From Planococcus beigongshangi (GTDB lineage: Bacteria; Bacillota; Bacilli; Bacillales_A; Planococcaceae), in NCBI RefSeq assembly GCF_016820495.1, contig NZ_JADHDU010000003.1, positions 62,367-126,366 of the forward strand: a stretch of DNA of 64,000 nucleotides. The letters run 5' to 3'. Below the pieces are notes generated by a model. The model was given only the letters and a program-made list of their open reading frames with translations, ran no database searches and was not told the DNA's origin. Position numbers and translations under genes: made by a program. Shown in pieces: positions 17,045 through 25,053 of the stretch; the stretch's first letter is position 1; each line of letters opens with the position of its first letter.

Positions 17045-17659
17045 ATGGATCCGAAAAGCTTGGTGGCCAGAGTGAAAGACCGTGTGCCAGAAGTGATGGA
17101 CAATAAGGTGTTTGCGAAATTTGCGATTTTGCTGCCGTTGATCGAAAAAGACGGCGAAATCCATATCCTCTTCGAAGTCCGTTCCCATCAGCTTAGAAAC
17201 CAGCCCGGTGACATCTGTTTTCCAGGAGGCAGAATTGACAAAGGGGATCATTCCGAAGAACGGGCGGCCATTCGGGAAACGACGGAAGAGCTGGGTATCG
17301 CCGAGCATCAGATTTCCGACATTTTCCCGCTCGACTACATTGTTTCACCGTTTGGCATGATCGTCTACAGCTTTGCGGGAATAATCGATCCGGACGTCGA
17401 GTTTCAGCCGAATCCGCCGGAAGTCGACAGCCTGTTCACAGTGCCGCTGTCCTTTTTCCTTGAAAACGATCCGAAAGTCTACCGCATCAATTTTGATATT
17501 CAGCCGGAAGAGAGCTTTCCCTATGACCTCATAGCGGGTGGCGAAAATTATAATTGGCGCACCCGTCAGGTAGATGAATTGTTCTATGTTTATGAAGGCA
17601 AAGTGATTTGGGGACTCACCGCCAAAATACTGACCCATTTCCTGGAGATCATTCGTTGA
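17045..17659 (+). CDS. Nudix hydrolase, CoA pyrophosphatase type
   Basis: A 204-residue protein with the Nudix box GGRIDKGDHSEERAAIRETTEELG (G-x5-E-x7-REUxEExGU pattern). Just before it lies the subfamily motif ILFEVRSHQLRNQPGDICFPGG, which marks enzymes acting on coenzyme A and its thioesters, releasing 3',5'-ADP and 4'-phosphopantetheine. The family assignment follows from that second motif; activity is not proved by sequence. GGGGGTGAAG precedes the start. Its stop codon lies inside a terminator hairpin. Confidence 0.88.
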   Translation: MDPKSLVARVKDRVPEVMDNKVFAKFAILLPLIEKDGEIHILFEVRSHQLRNQPGDICFPGGRIDKGDHSEERAAIRETTEELGIAEHQISDIFPLDYIVSPFGMIVYSFAGIIDPDVEFQPNPPEVDSLFTVPLSFFLENDPKVYRINFDIQPEESFPYDLIAGGENYNWRTRQVDELFYVYEGKVIWGLTAKILTHFLEIIR

Positions 17660-17674
17660 ATGATCTCTTTTTTT
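17645..17674 (+). terminator. Rho-independent terminator overlapping the Nudix stop codon
   Basis: GAGATCATTC / GAATGATCTC pairs around a three- to four-base loop and is followed by T7; the stop TGA at 17657-17659 lies at the loop edge. Confidence 0.8.
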
Positions 17675-17774
17675 AGTTTATGTCATAAGTTTTCCTTATT
17701 GCTTTTCATAATGACAATTGAATTTTATTAAGCCTCAGTCTGGCTTACAATTGGCGTAAGAGAGGTGAAGACAG

Positions 17775-18509
17775 ATGGATTTCATTCTGATGTTCCTTAT
17801 CGGCTTAGGCGCCACTATGCTCGGAACACTGGCCGGAGGGGGCGGATTGATCAGTCTGCCGGCGATGCTGCTGCTCGGGATGCCGGTGCATTCGGCCATC
17901 GGTGCCAATAAAGTCTCGAACACGGTCAGTTCATTTTCCAGTTTCTATTACCTGCTCCGCAAAAAGAAAATTTCGTTCAAAGAGTCCTTCTGGATTGTGC
18001 CGGTCAGTTTGCTGGGTGGTGTGGCGGGTGGATTTATCGCTTCGTCCATTCCGGCAGAGCAGATGTACATTGTCGTTACGGGCCTGCTGATTGCTGCATT
18101 TTTCATATCCTTTATCGGTAAAAAAGGATTTACAGGGGAGAGCCGCTTGAAAGCCGGCCCCAAAAGTGCCGGTGGACTGTTCGGCATCGGTATTTATGAC
18201 GGCTTATTCGGTCCGGGCCAAGGCACGCTGATGCTGTTCCTTTTCAGTTACCTGGATATCGCTTATGTCCGGGCGGTCGGGTTCGTCAGGCTGGCGACTT
18301 TCTCGAGCTGCCTCGGAGCTGCGGTCACTTACACATTAGCCGGCCATATCATCTGGCCGCTGACCCTTGCGCTCATGCTCGGCTCCGTTACGGGTGCCCA
18401 GGCCGGCGTCAGGATTGCGGAGAAGATGAACCCGCAATTCGTAAAACCGCTGCTGCGCGGGGTTACGGTGCTGCTGATTGCACAAATCCTTTTTACGAGA
18501 GTTTTTTAA
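17775..18509 (+). CDS. TauE/SafE-family membrane permease
   Basis: A 244-residue protein with about eight membrane helices in two repeated halves. It begins GLGATMLGTLAGGGGLISLPAML and has GIGIYDGLFGPGQGTLMLF at the start of the second half, the two characteristic glycine-rich repeats of the family. Members are thought to export sulfite or other C2 or sulfur-containing anions; the substrate here is unknown. AGAGGTGAAG precedes the start. A broken relative lies at 46322. Confidence 0.9.
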   Translation: MDFILMFLIGLGATMLGTLAGGGGLISLPAMLLLGMPVHSAIGANKVSNTVSSFSSFYYLLRKKKISFKESFWIVPVSLLGGVAGGFIASSIPAEQMYIVVTGLLIAAFFISFIGKKGFTGESRLKAGPKSAGGLFGIGIYDGLFGPGQGTLMLFLFSYLDIAYVRAVGFVRLATFSSCLGAAVTYTLAGHIIWPLTLALMLGSVTGAQAGVRIAEKMNPQFVKPLLRGVTVLLIAQILFTRVF

Positions 18510-18536
18510 GAGTAAAATTCGATTATGTAAAGAAAG

Positions 18537-18560
18537 CCTTTGCGGATGCAGAGGTTTTTT
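18537..18560 (+). terminator. Rho-independent terminator
   Basis: Seven-bp stem CCTTTGC / GCAGAGG with a four- to five-base loop, followed by T6. Confidence 0.65.
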
Positions 18561-18584
18561 GTTGTTTGGGTTGGGGGAATTAAA

Positions 18585-18604
18585 TTTGCGGGCGTTCAGC
18601 AATA
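18585..18604 (+). repeat. Solitary GCGTTC unit of the 20-bp array family
   Basis: TTGCGGGCGTTCAGCAA matches the closing unit of the arrays at 52399 and 62779, here without preceding units. It lies 25 bases after the TauE terminator. The remaining 170 bp to the next gene are AT-rich and show no ORF. Confidence 0.5.
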
Positions 18605-18778
18605 ATTCCGTGATAGATTGGATTTAATTTCCTTAAAAAATCACCAATTTCAAAAACAGCAGATTGAAAAGACAAAAAAAGGGAAAACATCTAGTCTCTA
18701 TGGTAGGCTAAAAACTATTATTTTATTTTCATCCACTTCTAAGGAATAATAAGAGATAGAGAAAGAAGGTACGCGAAT

Positions 18779-19987
18779 ATGACTAAATTAGCCGGCATGA
18801 AACGATCACGTTTCGTTATACTTTTGGGTGCACTTACAGCATTGATCCCTTTTACCATCGATATGTACCTTCCTGCGTTCCCAACGCTTGCTGAGGTCTA
18901 TCACACGAATGCATCGGCAGTCCAGCTGAGCTTGACCGCCTGTCTGCTGGGGCTGGCATTCGGCCAATTGGTAACGGGGCCGCTCAGTGATACGCGAGGG
19001 CGCAAGAGTCCGTTGATCATTTTTCTGATCGCTTATGCGATTGCCTCCGTAGCCTGTATATTTGCCCCGAACATTTACATATTCATCGGATTGCGCTTCG
19101 TACAGGGCTTTGCCGCTTCTGCCGGACTCGTTATTTCCCGGGCAATAGTCAGGGATGTTTCAAGCGGGGCAGAACTGACACGCCTGTTTGCGCTGCTGAT
19201 GGTCGTCAATAACCTGGTGCCGCTGCTTGCGCCGTCAGTCGGAAGCACCGTGCTGCTGTTTGCTGACTGGAAATGGATCTTCCTGTTCCTGACAGCATTA
19301 GGGCTGATCCTTTTGATGATCAGCGCATTGCGACTGGAAGAAACCTTGCCTCCTGAAAAGAGAGTGCCGGGAAATCTGTCAGAGACCTTCAGCAATTTCG
19401 GCGGCATCATCAAAAACCGGCAGTTTACCGGCTATGCGCTGGCACAAGGGTTCTTGATCGGTGGCGTTTTCGCCTATGTGGCTGGAACCCCGTTCATCTA
19501 TCAGAACATCTACGGCGTCTCGCCCCAAGTGTTCAGTATCCTGTTCGGGATGAACGGCATCGGCTTGATATTCGGCAGCTACGCTGTGGGCCGCTTCAGC
19601 CATATCTGGTCAGAAAAGAAATTCCTTGAAGTTGCACTTTACTCAGCGACCGCAGCAGGCGCCGTGCTGTTTGGCGTCGTCTTATTCGATGGACCGCTAT
19701 GGGCGGTCGTCATACCGATTTTCTTCTTTGTCACGTCGCTTGGCGTCGTGGGGACGTCTTCATTTACGCTCGCCATGGCAGAACAAAGCCGCGTGGCAGG
19801 CAGCGCCTCTGCATTGCTTGGCCTCCTGCCATTTGTCTTCGGCGCAGTGGCGGCACCGTTGGTCGGCATTGCCGGAGAAGAAACGGCCGTGCCGATGGGC
19901 GCCATCATCTTCACGATGTGTTCGCTTGGGCTCCTTGCGTATCTGCTCCTGGTGAAGCGGTTTGATAATAAATTGGCTGGAAATTAA
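18779..19987 (+). CDS. MFS drug-efflux transporter, Bcr/CflA type
   Basis: A 402-residue, twelve-helix major facilitator. The first helix and loop (IPFTIDMYLPAFPTLAEVY) and motif A (GPLSDTRGRKSPLI) are characteristic of the DHA1 Bcr/CflA group, proton-coupled exporters of bicyclomycin, sulfonamides or other small compounds. The real substrate cannot be inferred. GAAGG precedes the ATG by eight bases. It is monocistronic between two terminators. Confidence 0.92.
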   Translation: MTKLAGMKRSRFVILLGALTALIPFTIDMYLPAFPTLAEVYHTNASAVQLSLTACLLGLAFGQLVTGPLSDTRGRKSPLIIFLIAYAIASVACIFAPNIYIFIGLRFVQGFAASAGLVISRAIVRDVSSGAELTRLFALLMVVNNLVPLLAPSVGSTVLLFADWKWIFLFLTALGLILLMISALRLEETLPPEKRVPGNLSETFSNFGGIIKNRQFTGYALAQGFLIGGVFAYVAGTPFIYQNIYGVSPQVFSILFGMNGIGLIFGSYAVGRFSHIWSEKKFLEVALYSATAAGAVLFGVVLFDGPLWAVVIPIFFFVTSLGVVGTSSFTLAMAEQSRVAGSASALLGLLPFVFGAVAAPLVGIAGEETAVPMGAIIFTMCSLGLLAYLLLVKRFDNKLAGN

Positions 19988-20003
19988 TTGGAATAAAAAT
20001 GCG

Positions 20004-20039
20004 AAAGCTGTCGAATCGTGTTCGGCAGCTGTTTTTATT
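20004..20039 (+). terminator. Rho-independent terminator
   Basis: AGCTGTCGAA / TTCGGCAGCT stem (one wobble) followed by GTTTTTATT. Confidence 0.8.
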
Positions 20040-20114
20040 AACCTTAAATAGAATCCCAATTTAAACCAGTCGAATGGTAAAATGAAGGCATTACATACTT
20101 AATGAGGTGTTCAC

Positions 20115-20915
20115 ATGGAATCTTCAAAAGATATCATATTATCCATCCAGAACCTGACGATGAGTTATGGGGAAAAGAACGTATTGAACGGCATCAATCT
20201 GGAAGTCGCCAAGGGGCAGATCATCGGCTATATAGGTCCGAACGGCGCCGGCAAAAGCACGACGGTGAAAATCATGCTTGGCCTGATTGACGATTATGAA
20301 GGGAAAATCGTGATTTTCGGCCAGGATATCTCAAATGGCGATCCATCCTATAAACGTAAAATCGGCTATGTGCCTGAAAACGCCGAAGCCTACGACAACC
20401 TGACCGCTATGGAATACCTCGTTTTTACAGGGGAACTCTATGGCCTGGACAGTAAATTCGCCCAGCAGCAGGCCGAGCGATTGCTGACGCAGTTTGAACT
20501 CGAGAAAGTGCGCCATACCCGGCTGTCTTCTTTTTCAAAAGGAATGAAACAGAAAGTGCTGATCATTTCGAGCCTGCTCCATGACCCGGATCTCTTGTTT
20601 TGGGATGAGCCGTTGAGCGGACTGGATGCGAACAGCATGATGGTCATTCAGGAAATCCTGTCGCAGCTTGCGGCGGAAGGCAAGACCATCTTTTATTCGT
20701 CCCATATCATGGACCTCGTCGAAAAAATCAGCAACCGCATCGTGCTGCTTGTTGTCGGGAAAGTGGTCGCAGACGGCAGTTTTGAGGAATTGCAGGAAAA
20801 GAGCGAGGAAGGGTCGTTATCGGGCATCTTCAATCAGTTGACCGGCTTTACGGAGCATCGCCAGAAAGCGGCGCAATTCGTTTCGATCGTGCGGGGAGAC
20901 AGCGGCGATGCGTGA
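20115..20915 (+). CDS. ABC transporter ATP-binding protein
   Basis: A 266-residue ATPase with Walker A GPNGAGKST, signature FSKGMKQKV (an LSGGQ variant typical of this export family), Walker B LLFWDEP and the H-loop SSHIMD. It pairs with the large permease whose start codon overlaps its end by eight bases. The pair resembles the Bacillus export systems of unknown substrate (YxlF-like ATPase with a ~550-residue membrane partner). GAGGTG precedes the ATG. Confidence 0.9.
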   Translation: MESSKDIILSIQNLTMSYGEKNVLNGINLEVAKGQIIGYIGPNGAGKSTTVKIMLGLIDDYEGKIVIFGQDISNGDPSYKRKIGYVPENAEAYDNLTAMEYLVFTGELYGLDSKFAQQQAERLLTQFELEKVRHTRLSSFSKGMKQKVLIISSLLHDPDLLFWDEPLSGLDANSMMVIQEILSQLAAEGKTIFYSSHIMDLVEKISNRIVLLVVGKVVADGSFEELQEKSEEGSLSGIFNQLTGFTEHRQKAAQFVSIVRGDSGDA

Positions 20916-22563
20916 GTTCAAATCACTCCAATTCGTCGCGTTATTCAAAGGCCTCTTCAAACGGATGGGCGTCGATTACGAAGTCATGATGATGATCCTG
21001 CGCATCAAACTGACGATGGACGAACGGCGTGTGCCGACAGTCTTCAACGAAATCGGCAAGAAAAAGGAAGGCAATCAATTCCTGAAGTCGCTGTGGATTT
21101 ACGGCGTCTACAGTTTACTGCTGCTGCCGTTCCTGTTTATCGGCGACAATTATATCTTCGGGATGAGCATCCAATTTGGCATCATCCTGTTCATCCTGAT
21201 GACGTCGATGATTTCCGATTTCTCCTCGGTGCTGCTGGATGTCCGCGATAAAAATGTGCTCCAGACGAAGCCGATCGCCAAAAAGACCATTACGGTTGCC
21301 AAAACGGTGCATATCCTGATTTACATGAGCTTCGTGACCGGTGCTTTCACAGCGCTGCCTTTTGTGGTCGGCATCTTCCGCCACGGGCCTGTCTTTTCAT
21401 TGATTTTCCTGTTGGAAATTATTTTGACGATGTTCCTTGTAGTGGTCCTGACATCGCTGCTGTATTTGTTCGTGCTCCGCTATTTCGACGGCGAGCGCCT
21501 GAAGGACATCATCAATTACGTGCAGATCGGGCTGTCTGTCGGCCTGATCATCGGCTATCAGGTGTTGATCCGGGCATTCGAATTCACGGATATCAGCTTG
21601 AGCTATACCTTCCACTGGTGGCATTTCCTGATTCCGCCGCTGTGGTACGGAGCACCGTTTGAAATGATCCTGAACGGCAACACGGGCAGTCATATGGTCG
21701 CTTTTACAGTGCTCGCGGTTCTCGTGCCGATTCTTGCCATTTTCATCTACAGCCGTTTAATGCCTTCATTTGAACGGAATCTGGAGAAATTGCTGAGCGA
21801 TACGAAAGCCCGGAAACCAAGCCGTAATCTGATGGACGGATTGTGGTCGAAACTCTTATGCCGCAGTCCGGAAGAGCGCGTTTTCTTCCGCTTCTCAGCC
21901 CTGATGATGAAAAAGGAAAGGGAATTCAAACTGAAAACATTTCCGAATCTTGCGATGGCATTGATTTTCCCGCTTTTATTCATCTTCAATGAATTGCGGA
22001 TCCGCAGCCTCGCCGATATTTCAGAAGGCAATATGTTCCTTTTCATCTATTTCTGCAATATCCTGATCCCTGGAACGATTGTCATGCTGCAATTTTCAGG
22101 TGGCTATAAAGGCGGCTGGATTTTTAAAGCCGCACCGGTTGTCAGGGAAACGGCTGCCTACAGCGCCGCGATCAAAGCATTTCTGGTGAAACTCTATTTC
22201 CCGATATTCTTGGTGGTCGGTATCGTATTTCTCGGCATTTTCTCGGCTCGCATTTTGCCGGATCTCGCTGTGGTGCTGCTGAGTGCCATTCTCCAATCGT
22301 TGATCATGTATAGAATTTTAAAAGATATCGACTTTCCTTTTACGCGCTCATTCGAATTCGCGCAGAATGCCGGCACTGCCCAAGTGATCCTGATGTCCTT
22401 TATCATTGTCGTGTTCGTCGGGCTTCACTTTATCGCCCGTTCATTCGACTATGGCATTTATATTTACCTGGCTTTGCTGGCAGCTACGATTTTCGTGTTG
22501 TGGCGAAAGACGTTTCCGGAGAACCGGAAATTTGAATACAATAAAACCGCGATTGATGCGTGA
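20908..22563 (+). CDS. ABC transporter permease, large export type
   Basis: A 551-residue membrane protein with about twelve hydrophobic segments and a charged N-terminal region (MREFKSLQFVALFKGLFKRMG). Around residues 105-125 there is a DVRDKNVLQTKPIAKKTITVAK loop. It starts at ATG 20908 within the ATPase gene, so the two are translationally coupled. I recognise it as a Firmicute ABC exporter permease of unknown cargo; nothing in the sequence names a substrate. A strong terminator follows 5 bp after the stop. Confidence 0.85.
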   Translation: MREFKSLQFVALFKGLFKRMGVDYEVMMMILRIKLTMDERRVPTVFNEIGKKKEGNQFLKSLWIYGVYSLLLLPFLFIGDNYIFGMSIQFGIILFILMTSMISDFSSVLLDVRDKNVLQTKPIAKKTITVAKTVHILIYMSFVTGAFTALPFVVGIFRHGPVFSLIFLLEIILTMFLVVVLTSLLYLFVLRYFDGERLKDIINYVQIGLSVGLIIGYQVLIRAFEFTDISLSYTFHWWHFLIPPLWYGAPFEMILNGNTGSHMVAFTVLAVLVPILAIFIYSRLMPSFERNLEKLLSDTKARKPSRNLMDGLWSKLLCRSPEERVFFRFSALMMKKEREFKLKTFPNLAMALIFPLLFIFNELRIRSLADISEGNMFLFIYFCNILIPGTIVMLQFSGGYKGGWIFKAAPVVRETAAYSAAIKAFLVKLYFPIFLVVGIVFLGIFSARILPDLAVVLLSAILQSLIMYRILKDIDFPFTRSFEFAQNAGTAQVILMSFIIVVFVGLHFIARSFDYGIYIYLALLAATIFVLWRKTFPENRKFEYNKTAIDA

Positions 22564-22567
22564 ATGA

Positions 22568-22607
22568 AAGGCCCTCCCGGAGCGTGTGCTTGGGAGGGCT
22601 GTTTTTA
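22568..22607 (+). terminator. Rho-independent terminator
   Basis: GCCCTCCC / GGGAGGGC stem with a 13-base loop, then T5. Confidence 0.85.
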
Positions 22608-22765
22608 TGGCGGGATGGGTGGCAGCTGAGAAGGTATTTCGAGGGAATATTATACATATTTAAAAATAATCCTAGTTAAAATAGCAATAGATAGTATTTC
22701 AGCTGATTTGGAAATCATCTCCAAATTTTAGAAAAAAATGAGTCAGATTTTTTTGAGAAAGTGCA

Positions 22766-22818
22766 ACGGACAGTATTTGGTCGCTGGCGGACAGTATTCC
22801 GGCGCTAACGGACAGTAT
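22766..22818 (-). repeat. 21-bp array, GGACAGTAT type (array E)
   Basis: GGACAGTAT begins at 22768, 22789 and 22810, with spacings of exactly 21. On the minus strand the core reads ATACTGTCC. The same core, with the same period, forms array F at 29913. The rest of the 22607-22983 spacer holds the two-hairpin element and a terminator, and no ORF. Confidence 0.75.
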
Positions 22819-22872
22819 ATCCAATTAAATGGCAATTGGAATCTGGAAACAACCCGTCGCAGCAATATTGAT

Positions 22873-22932
22873 CGGATGGTTTCCGCCCGGCGGAGACCAT
22901 CCCGGAACATTCGCGCACGCGAATGTTCTTCC
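22873..22932 (+). repeat. Two-hairpin dispersed element, compact copy (copy 5)
   Basis: First hairpin: GGATGGT-TTCCGCC with CGGCGGAG-ACCATCC. Second hairpin: GAACATTCGCG / CGCGAATGTTC followed by TTCC. Both align with the two hairpins of the element at 303-386, but the linker between them is shorter and many paired bases have changed on both sides, so pairing is conserved. Confidence 0.6.
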
Positions 22933-22941
22933 ATCCCAAAA

Positions 22942-22977
22942 AGAAAGACCGGACAGCAGTATCGTCCGGTCTTTCTG
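22942..22977. terminator. Bidirectional terminator
   Basis: A 13-bp inverted repeat AGAAAGACCGGAC / GTCCGGTCTTTCT around a nine-base loop ends just before the stop of the minus-strand glyoxalase gene. Confidence 0.75.
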
Positions 22978-22982
22978 ACTTT

Positions 22983-23363
22983 CTATGCAATTGTGCGGTC
23001 ACTCGTAATGGCATGCGTATTGCCTTCGGTATCTTCAAAGAATGCCATCCAGGTTTCAGAGACGCCGTTTTTTACGACGCAATGAGGAGGACCGCTGAAG
23101 TGAACGCCGCGCTCCACAAATTCTGCATGAGCCTGGTCGATATCCGCCACTTCAAAATAGAGCACGGAACTGGCGTGGGCGAACTGCTCTTTTTCCGGCA
23201 GGCTCAACAGCAGGCGCAGGCCGCCGCAGTCGAAAAACGCCATCGTATCTGTGTCGAACAAGAGAGTGAGGCCCAATTGCGATTGATAGAATTCGATAGC
23301 CCGTGCCAAATCTTTCACCGGCACGCCGATTTGATTAAGCTTTTGAATGGCTGCTGTCGTCAT
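22983..23363 (-). CDS. Glyoxalase/bleomycin-resistance-type VOC protein
   Basis: A 126-residue single-unit VOC domain protein, beginning IQKLNQIGVPVKDLARAIEFYQSQLGL and closing with WMAFFEDTEGNTHAI. VOC proteins are metal-dependent lyases, dioxygenases or drug-binding proteins. The metal ligand positions (H/E/Q) are only partly clear here, so no reaction is assigned. The start at 23363 is supported by GAGAGG seven bases upstream and lies 29 bases inside the hydrolase gene, so the two are likely co-translated. Confidence 0.85.
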   Translation of the reverse strand: MTTAAIQKLNQIGVPVKDLARAIEFYQSQLGLTLLFDTDTMAFFDCGGLRLLLSLPEKEQFAHASSVLYFEVADIDQAHAEFVERGVHFSGPPHCVVKNGVSETWMAFFEDTEGNTHAITSDRTIA

Positions 23364-24021
23364 TGACTCGCCTCTCTCCCTGAAATTTCTCGATTTCACT
23401 CATAATTTCCTTCAGCACGTCAATGGAAGCAAGCGGCTGTCCCGGTAGTTTCAAGCTATGGTCCGTACCCGGCACCAGCCGCAGATCCAGCTGTGGATTC
23501 GTTTTTAATTTCTCAAACCTTCCTGCATCAAAATTCGGATCTTCATCGCCAATAAAGCCGATTGCCTGGTTCGGCAACGAATGCATCGCGTCGAAAACAT
23601 CCGGACGCTGGATAAGCGGCGTCAGCCAGATGGTTTTCGCGTTATGGAAGACGGGGCGCGCAAGTGCAGAAGCCATCGCAATAGTGCCAAGAGATTTGCC
23701 GATCAGCGAGTACTCGTTATAGGAAGTTTCCGCCATCACCGCATCAATAACAGCATTCACATCAAAGCGGATCGCATCGCTTATTTCTTCCATCGTGAAG
23801 TCATCGTAAAACGCATCGTTATAACGATAATTCACAGTCAGCACGTCATAACCTTGTTGAAGGCAGATGTCCGTTGCAAAATGCAGCAATGGAGCTTGCG
23901 CCGTATAACCGGCCCCCGGCAGCACAACGGCGAGCCGCGTACTCGGCTCTTCCTGCCGGATCAGCAAATAATCGACGTTGTTATCTTTGTATCCCCTAAT
24001 GGAAGCTTTGTGTAAATTCAT
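23335..24021 (-). CDS. Alpha/beta-hydrolase fold protein
   Basis: A 228-residue protein with the nucleophile elbow GKSLGT (Ser in GxSxG), preceded by the oxyanion-type segment LAVVLPGAGYTAQAPLL. The likely catalytic Asp (FIGDEDPNFD) and His (VPGTDHSLKLPG) complete a triad. Substrate unknown; the short lid-less core suggests an esterase or peptidase-like enzyme. The gene overlaps the glyoxalase gene at its 3' end. An AT-rich plus-strand gene follows on the other side. Confidence 0.85.
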   Translation of the reverse strand: MNLHKASIRGYKDNNVDYLLIRQEEPSTRLAVVLPGAGYTAQAPLLHFATDICLQQGYDVLTVNYRYNDAFYDDFTMEEISDAIRFDVNAVIDAVMAETSYNEYSLIGKSLGTIAMASALARPVFHNAKTIWLTPLIQRPDVFDAMHSLPNQAIGFIGDEDPNFDAGRFEKLKTNPQLDLRLVPGTDHSLKLPGQPLASIDVLKEIMSEIEKFQGERRVNDDSSHSKA

Positions 24022-24180
24022 CCCAATCCCCTCCTGTTATTTCCAGTATAGCGAAAATTGGAAATAAATAGTTTGAATTTATTAATAGACAATAATTATA
24101 ATCTAAAGTTGTTTTTTAGAGGACCAGGATTTATGATACGATCATTTCCAAATGAAAGATTCAGAGGGGGCATTAATGAT

Positions 24181-24504
24181 ATGAAACACATTTGTCCAGT
24201 ATGTGGTTATAAAGGGTTTGACGAACCTCCATACCATGACTGTAAAAATTTTGAGGGTGGCTCATTTGAAATATGTGAATGTTGCAGGTTTCAATTTGGG
24301 GTAGATGACGATGTTGAATTAGAAAATGGAAAATTTTTAACAATAAGAGATGCACATAGGATCTACCGTAATATTTGGCTGAGTTTTGATGCCCCTGTTT
24401 TCATGCCTTATTATTATCCAACCGAGTATCAGGAAAACGGGAAAGTAAAAAGGGATTATTTAGAAAAACAATTTGAAAATATCGGTATCAATTTAAATAA
24501 ATGA
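24181..24504 (+). CDS. Small cysteine-rich CPxCG (zinc-ribbon-like) protein
   Basis: A 107-residue protein with two cysteine pairs: CPVCGYKGFDEPP near the start and CECCRFQFGVDDD at about residues 33-45, a zinc-ribbon arrangement like the CPCC family. Relatives often occur next to polymorphic toxin genes or as lone genes; function is unknown. The start at 24181 follows GAGGGGG by ten bases. This segment (about 24050-24510) is clearly richer in A+T than its neighbours and uses different codons, which suggests acquisition from elsewhere. It is the only plus-strand gene between 22.9 and 30.7 kb. Confidence 0.7.
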   Translation: MKHICPVCGYKGFDEPPYHDCKNFEGGSFEICECCRFQFGVDDDVELENGKFLTIRDAHRIYRNIWLSFDAPVFMPYYYPTEYQENGKVKRDYLEKQFENIGINLNK

Positions 24505-24530
24505 TAATTGAAGGACCCGAAATACGAAAA

Positions 24531-24566
24531 ATCCCTCTAGGAAAGCGGATGGCTTTCTAGAGGGAT
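24531..24566. terminator. Bidirectional terminator
   Basis: ATCCCTCTAG-GAAAG / CTTTCTAGAGGGAT pairs with a seven-base loop between the convergent genes at 24181 and 24574. Confidence 0.75.
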
Positions 24567-24573
24567 CCCATCT

Positions 24574-24984
24574 TCAATTCATCCGCGCACGGTTATGCTT
24601 CATCATCATCAAACGGTAACGTATCGTACAGCCGATGCAATAGCCCATCAGCGCAATGCCGGCCGCTGCCATGACCATGATGCTGAAGAAATAGGCGAGG
24701 ATCGATAAGCCGAGTCCGAAGAAAAGAAGCGATAAGCCGAGGCAGACAGTCGCGATCCATTGATTGAATAATTGCTGGTCGCGGTCTTCCTGGATATAGG
24801 CGTTAGCGGGCTTCTTCAACAGTGGCCGCGCTGCCATGATGACCGGGTTTTTCTTCATGGCCAATGTATAGACGCCGACTGCAAATGGCAGCAGCAGGAT
24901 CACGGGTGAAATTAGAAGCCCCAGAATAACGGACAATACGATGAAACTCTGATTTATTTGGACAAGCGGTTTTGGAATCGTCAT
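24574..24984 (-). CDS. DUF4395-family membrane protein
   Basis: A 136-residue protein that begins IPKPLVQINQSFIVLSVILG, the conserved N-terminus of DUF4395, and has four hydrophobic helices (about 12-40, 72-92 and 94-118, the first region being two helices). Function is unknown; homologues in other Firmicutes often lie near sulfur or thioredoxin-like genes, not seen here. The AAAAGGAGCTG upstream supports the start. It is followed by the terminator at 24531. Confidence 0.75.
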   Translation of the reverse strand: MTIPKPLVQINQSFIVLSVILGLLISPVILLLPFAVGVYTLAMKKNPVIMAARPLLKKPANAYIQEDRDQQLFNQWIATVCLGLSLLFFGLGLSILAYFFSIMVMAAAGIALMGYCIGCTIRYRLMMMKHNRARMN

Positions 24985-25053
24985 GATACAGCTCCTTTTC
25001 TCTTCAGCCTATTATACCAAGTAAGTCAATAGGAATAAAGAGAATGAAACTGC

